Shown here one piece after another: positions 63,084-64,000 of a DNA stretch of 64,000 bases. The notes below the pieces were generated by a model. The model saw only the letters and a program-made list of their open reading frames with translations, did not search any database and was not told the origin of the DNA. Where the stretch lies: assembly GCA_016716305.1 (NCBI GenBank), contig JADJWP010000002.1, forward strand, positions 671,001 through 735,000, given 5' to 3'. The stretch's first letter is position 1. Each line of letters starts with the position of its first letter. Origin of the DNA: Chloracidobacterium sp. (GTDB taxonomy: Bacteria > Acidobacteriota > Blastocatellia > Pyrinomonadales > Pyrinomonadaceae). A program made the translations under genes and the position numbers.

Positions 63084-63112
63084 ATTATAGGGGCAGCCAA
63101 GGGAAGTGTCTA
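63084..63112 (-). promoter_or_regulatory. Sigma-70 promoter of the TgpA-like gene, near-leaderless
   Basis: On the minus strand TAGACA (63112-63107, five of six), a 17-base spacer, and a perfect TATAAT (63089-63084). The predicted transcript start (about 63077) is only a few bases before the ATG at 63073. Confidence 0.6.
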
Positions 63113-63201
63113 AGAAATTATCATTACGAATGCCAAACGCCCATCGCGAGCATTGTACCTTTCGAAACCGGCTGAACCTAAGATCACCGAGCCACTCGAC
63201 C

Positions 63202-63221
63202 CGGCCGTAAAGTGACGGCCG
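63202..63221. repeat. GC-rich inverted repeat between 5S region and TgpA-like gene
   Basis: CGGCCGT (63202-63208) and ACGGCCG (63215-63221) surround a 6-base loop. No T run follows on either strand. The rest of 63113-63254 holds nothing else I can identify. Confidence 0.4.
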
Positions 63222-63254
63222 TCCCGCCTGCGACCTGTCGCTACATTGCAATAG

Positions 63255-63288
63255 AAAAGCCCGCTCAAAACAATGAGCGGGCTTTTTT
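63255..63288. terminator. Bidirectional intrinsic terminator after 5S rRNA
   Basis: GCCCGCTCA (63259-63267) pairs with TGAGCGGGC (63274-63282). It is flanked by AAAA on the left (TTTT for minus-strand transcripts) and TTTTTT on the right. It lies just past the 3' end of the 5S gene. Confidence 0.85.
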
Positions 63289-63295
63289 GATATAG

Positions 63296-63413
63296 ATCCG
63301 GCGACTACCTACTTTCCCACAACTGAAAGCTGCAGTATCATCGGCTCAAACAGGCTTAACTTCCGTGTTCGGGATGAAAGTAGTGTGTATCTGGAGCGTG
63401 TCACAGCCCCGAT
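63296..63413 (-). rRNA. rrf: 5S ribosomal RNA
   Basis: About 118 bases on the minus strand. Diagnostic 5S segments in order are CATCCCGAACACGGAAGTTA (loop C/helix III region), GCCGATGATACTGC (helix IV/loop E region), GGGAAAGTAGGTAGTCGCC and the 3' end CGCCGGAT. The 5' boundary is approximate, because the 5' strand pairs imperfectly with the 3' end. No 23S gene precedes it within the window; a secreted-protein gene on the opposite strand starts 127 bases away. A terminator follows directly. Confidence 0.88.
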
Positions 63414-63539
63414 GGTATAATGTTGCGAAGTGCCTGGGGACATGGTTGGCGATAAGTCCAGATGATCGAAACCTTTGGGTCTGGTCAATCTACGGGACGG
63501 GTTTCGAGAAATCAATAGAACTCGCTGGCACCTTTACCT

Positions 63540-64000
63540 ATGCATCCTGCGTTGCGAACAGTTTGCCTCCTACTTGCGCTCACCTGCACGCATCAAGGTC
63601 TCGGGCAAGCTCCTCTATTGCCGATTATGCGAAATAGTCTCTATGGCTACGCAGATTCTCGTGGCAGGGTAGTGATCAAGCCGAGGTTTCATTTGGCCGA
63701 GCCATTCTCGGAAGGACTTGCGACCGTAAGCGTCTGCACCGAAGACGGTTGGCGGTGGGGTTTCATAAGCGAGACGGGCTCGTTTGTTATAAACCCCAGA
63801 TTTCACGATTCAAAGTCATTTCGCGAGGGTGTCGCTGGAGTAAAGGTCGGCGACAAGTGGGGATTCGTAAATAAGAATGGTGAGTTGACGATCGACGCTA
63901 CGTTCGACGACGAGTTTGCTGTCGACTTTGAATTTCGGGAGGGCCTGTCTGCCGTAAAAGTAAACGAGAAATATGGCTTCATTGACCTTTCGGGAAAGCT
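63540..64000 (+). CDS. Secreted WG-repeat protein (partial, runs off right edge)
   Basis: The frame opens at the ATG at 63540 and is still open at 64000 (153 codons). An N-terminal signal peptide (MHPALRTVCLLLALTCTHQG) is followed by repeats of the WG/KWG type: LYGYADSRGRVVIKPRF, then WRWGFISETGSFVINPRF, then KWGFVNKNGELTIDATF, then KYGFIDLSGK, with linkers of EGLATV/EGVAGV/EGLSAV form spaced about 45 residues apart. WG-repeat proteins form beta folds and are often exported; their functions are largely unknown. No ribosome site is evident. Confidence 0.88.
   Translation, partial: MHPALRTVCLLLALTCTHQGLGQAPLLPIMRNSLYGYADSRGRVVIKPRFHLAEPFSEGLATVSVCTEDGWRWGFISETGSFVINPRFHDSKSFREGVAGVKVGDKWGFVNKNGELTIDATFDDEFAVDFEFREGLSAVKVNEKYGFIDLSGK

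Noticed and set aside
63414..63539. 3' end of a 23S rRNA gene
   Set aside because: Only a short stretch (CCCGTAGATTGACC) is reminiscent; the conserved GGTACTAAT-type segment expected just before it is absent, so no 23S feature is called.
63365..63637. Plus-strand frame overlapping the 5S gene
   Set aside because: It crosses the 5S rRNA in antisense and the true WG-repeat gene in another frame; no protein features.
1..64000. CRISPR arrays, insertion sequences, prophage, integrons, tRNA genes
   Set aside because: No regularly spaced repeats, transposase or integrase motifs, phage genes or tRNA cloverleaf sequences were seen.
1..64000. Frequent GATC/CGATCG strings as a functional genome-wide motif
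   Set aside because: They occur mostly inside genes where Ile (ATC) and Asp (GAT) codons meet Gly/Arg codons, so codon preference explains them; counting against a codon-shuffled control would be needed before claiming more.

Overview
The window looks like chromosomal DNA of an Acidobacteriota bacterium, most likely class Blastocatellia (Pyrinomonadaceae-like). This is inferred from gene content, not from a search: mid-range GC, many secreted metallo- and serine hydrolases, tandem DUF3108, an NtrY/NtrX pair, an archaeal-type phosphatidylserine decarboxylase, and a compact division/cell-wall (dcw) cluster. I see no phage, insertion sequence, CRISPR array or tRNA.

Layout. 1-220: start of a small glycine-rich secreted protein, minus strand, running off the left edge. 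473-4537 (+): secreted hydrolase operon of two amidohydrolase-fold proteins (the second without the metal histidines) and an S10 carboxypeptidase. 4546-8789 (-): feoA, feoB, a 44-residue FeoB-associated Cys-rich protein, a DMT transporter, mogA/moaB and a DUF3574 protein, with a Fur-like operator upstream. 8924-13766 (-): double DUF3108 protein, pyrF, two small proteins, and glnA with a candidate sigma-54 promoter. 14176-16335 (+): M3 peptidyl-dipeptidase. 16409-16906: four-helix-bundle pseudogene. 16923-22527 (-): gluzincin-TPR protein and ntrY/ntrX-like genes. 22605-25110: CPBP protease, nadC and a lipoprotein. 25200-30754 (-): valS, two response regulators and pdxA.

30773-45686 (-) is the dcw cluster: rsmH-ftsL-ftsI-murF-mraY-murD-ftsW-murG-murC-ftsQ-ftsA-ftsZ, with a strong terminator after ftsZ. 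mraZ, murE, murB and ddl are absent from it. A candidate promoter lies about 260 bases ahead of rsmH. The genes mostly overlap or abut, so precursor synthesis (MurC/D/F, MraY, MurG), septal polymerisation (FtsW, FtsI) and divisome assembly (FtsL, FtsQ, FtsA, FtsZ) are probably co-transcribed.

46108-48827 (+): a ZIP metal transporter, a small membrane protein, and the psd-pssA phospholipid genes behind a long leader hairpin. 48873-52724 (-): polysaccharide genes (O-antigen-ligase-like, TPR/CBM-like, DegT aminotransferase). 52805-59464: nth, an M28 peptidase, YbjQ, DUF1304, an M20 peptidase, a serine hydrolase, and an unrecognised 165-residue His/Cys protein. 59473-63073 (-): rimO and a TgpA-like transglutaminase with a near-leaderless promoter. 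63255-63413: terminator and a 5S rRNA gene with no 23S beside it. 63540 to the end (+): start of a secreted WG-repeat protein.

The most interesting items are regulatory and architectural: the psd leader hairpin, the sigma-54 element at glnA, the Fur-like triple half-site at feoA, the catalytically stripped amidohydrolase partner, the unlinked 5S gene, and the 165-residue protein with a permuted-papain-like His...Asn-Cys pattern. I found no clear multi-gene defence or secretion system. All calls rest on reading the sequence.
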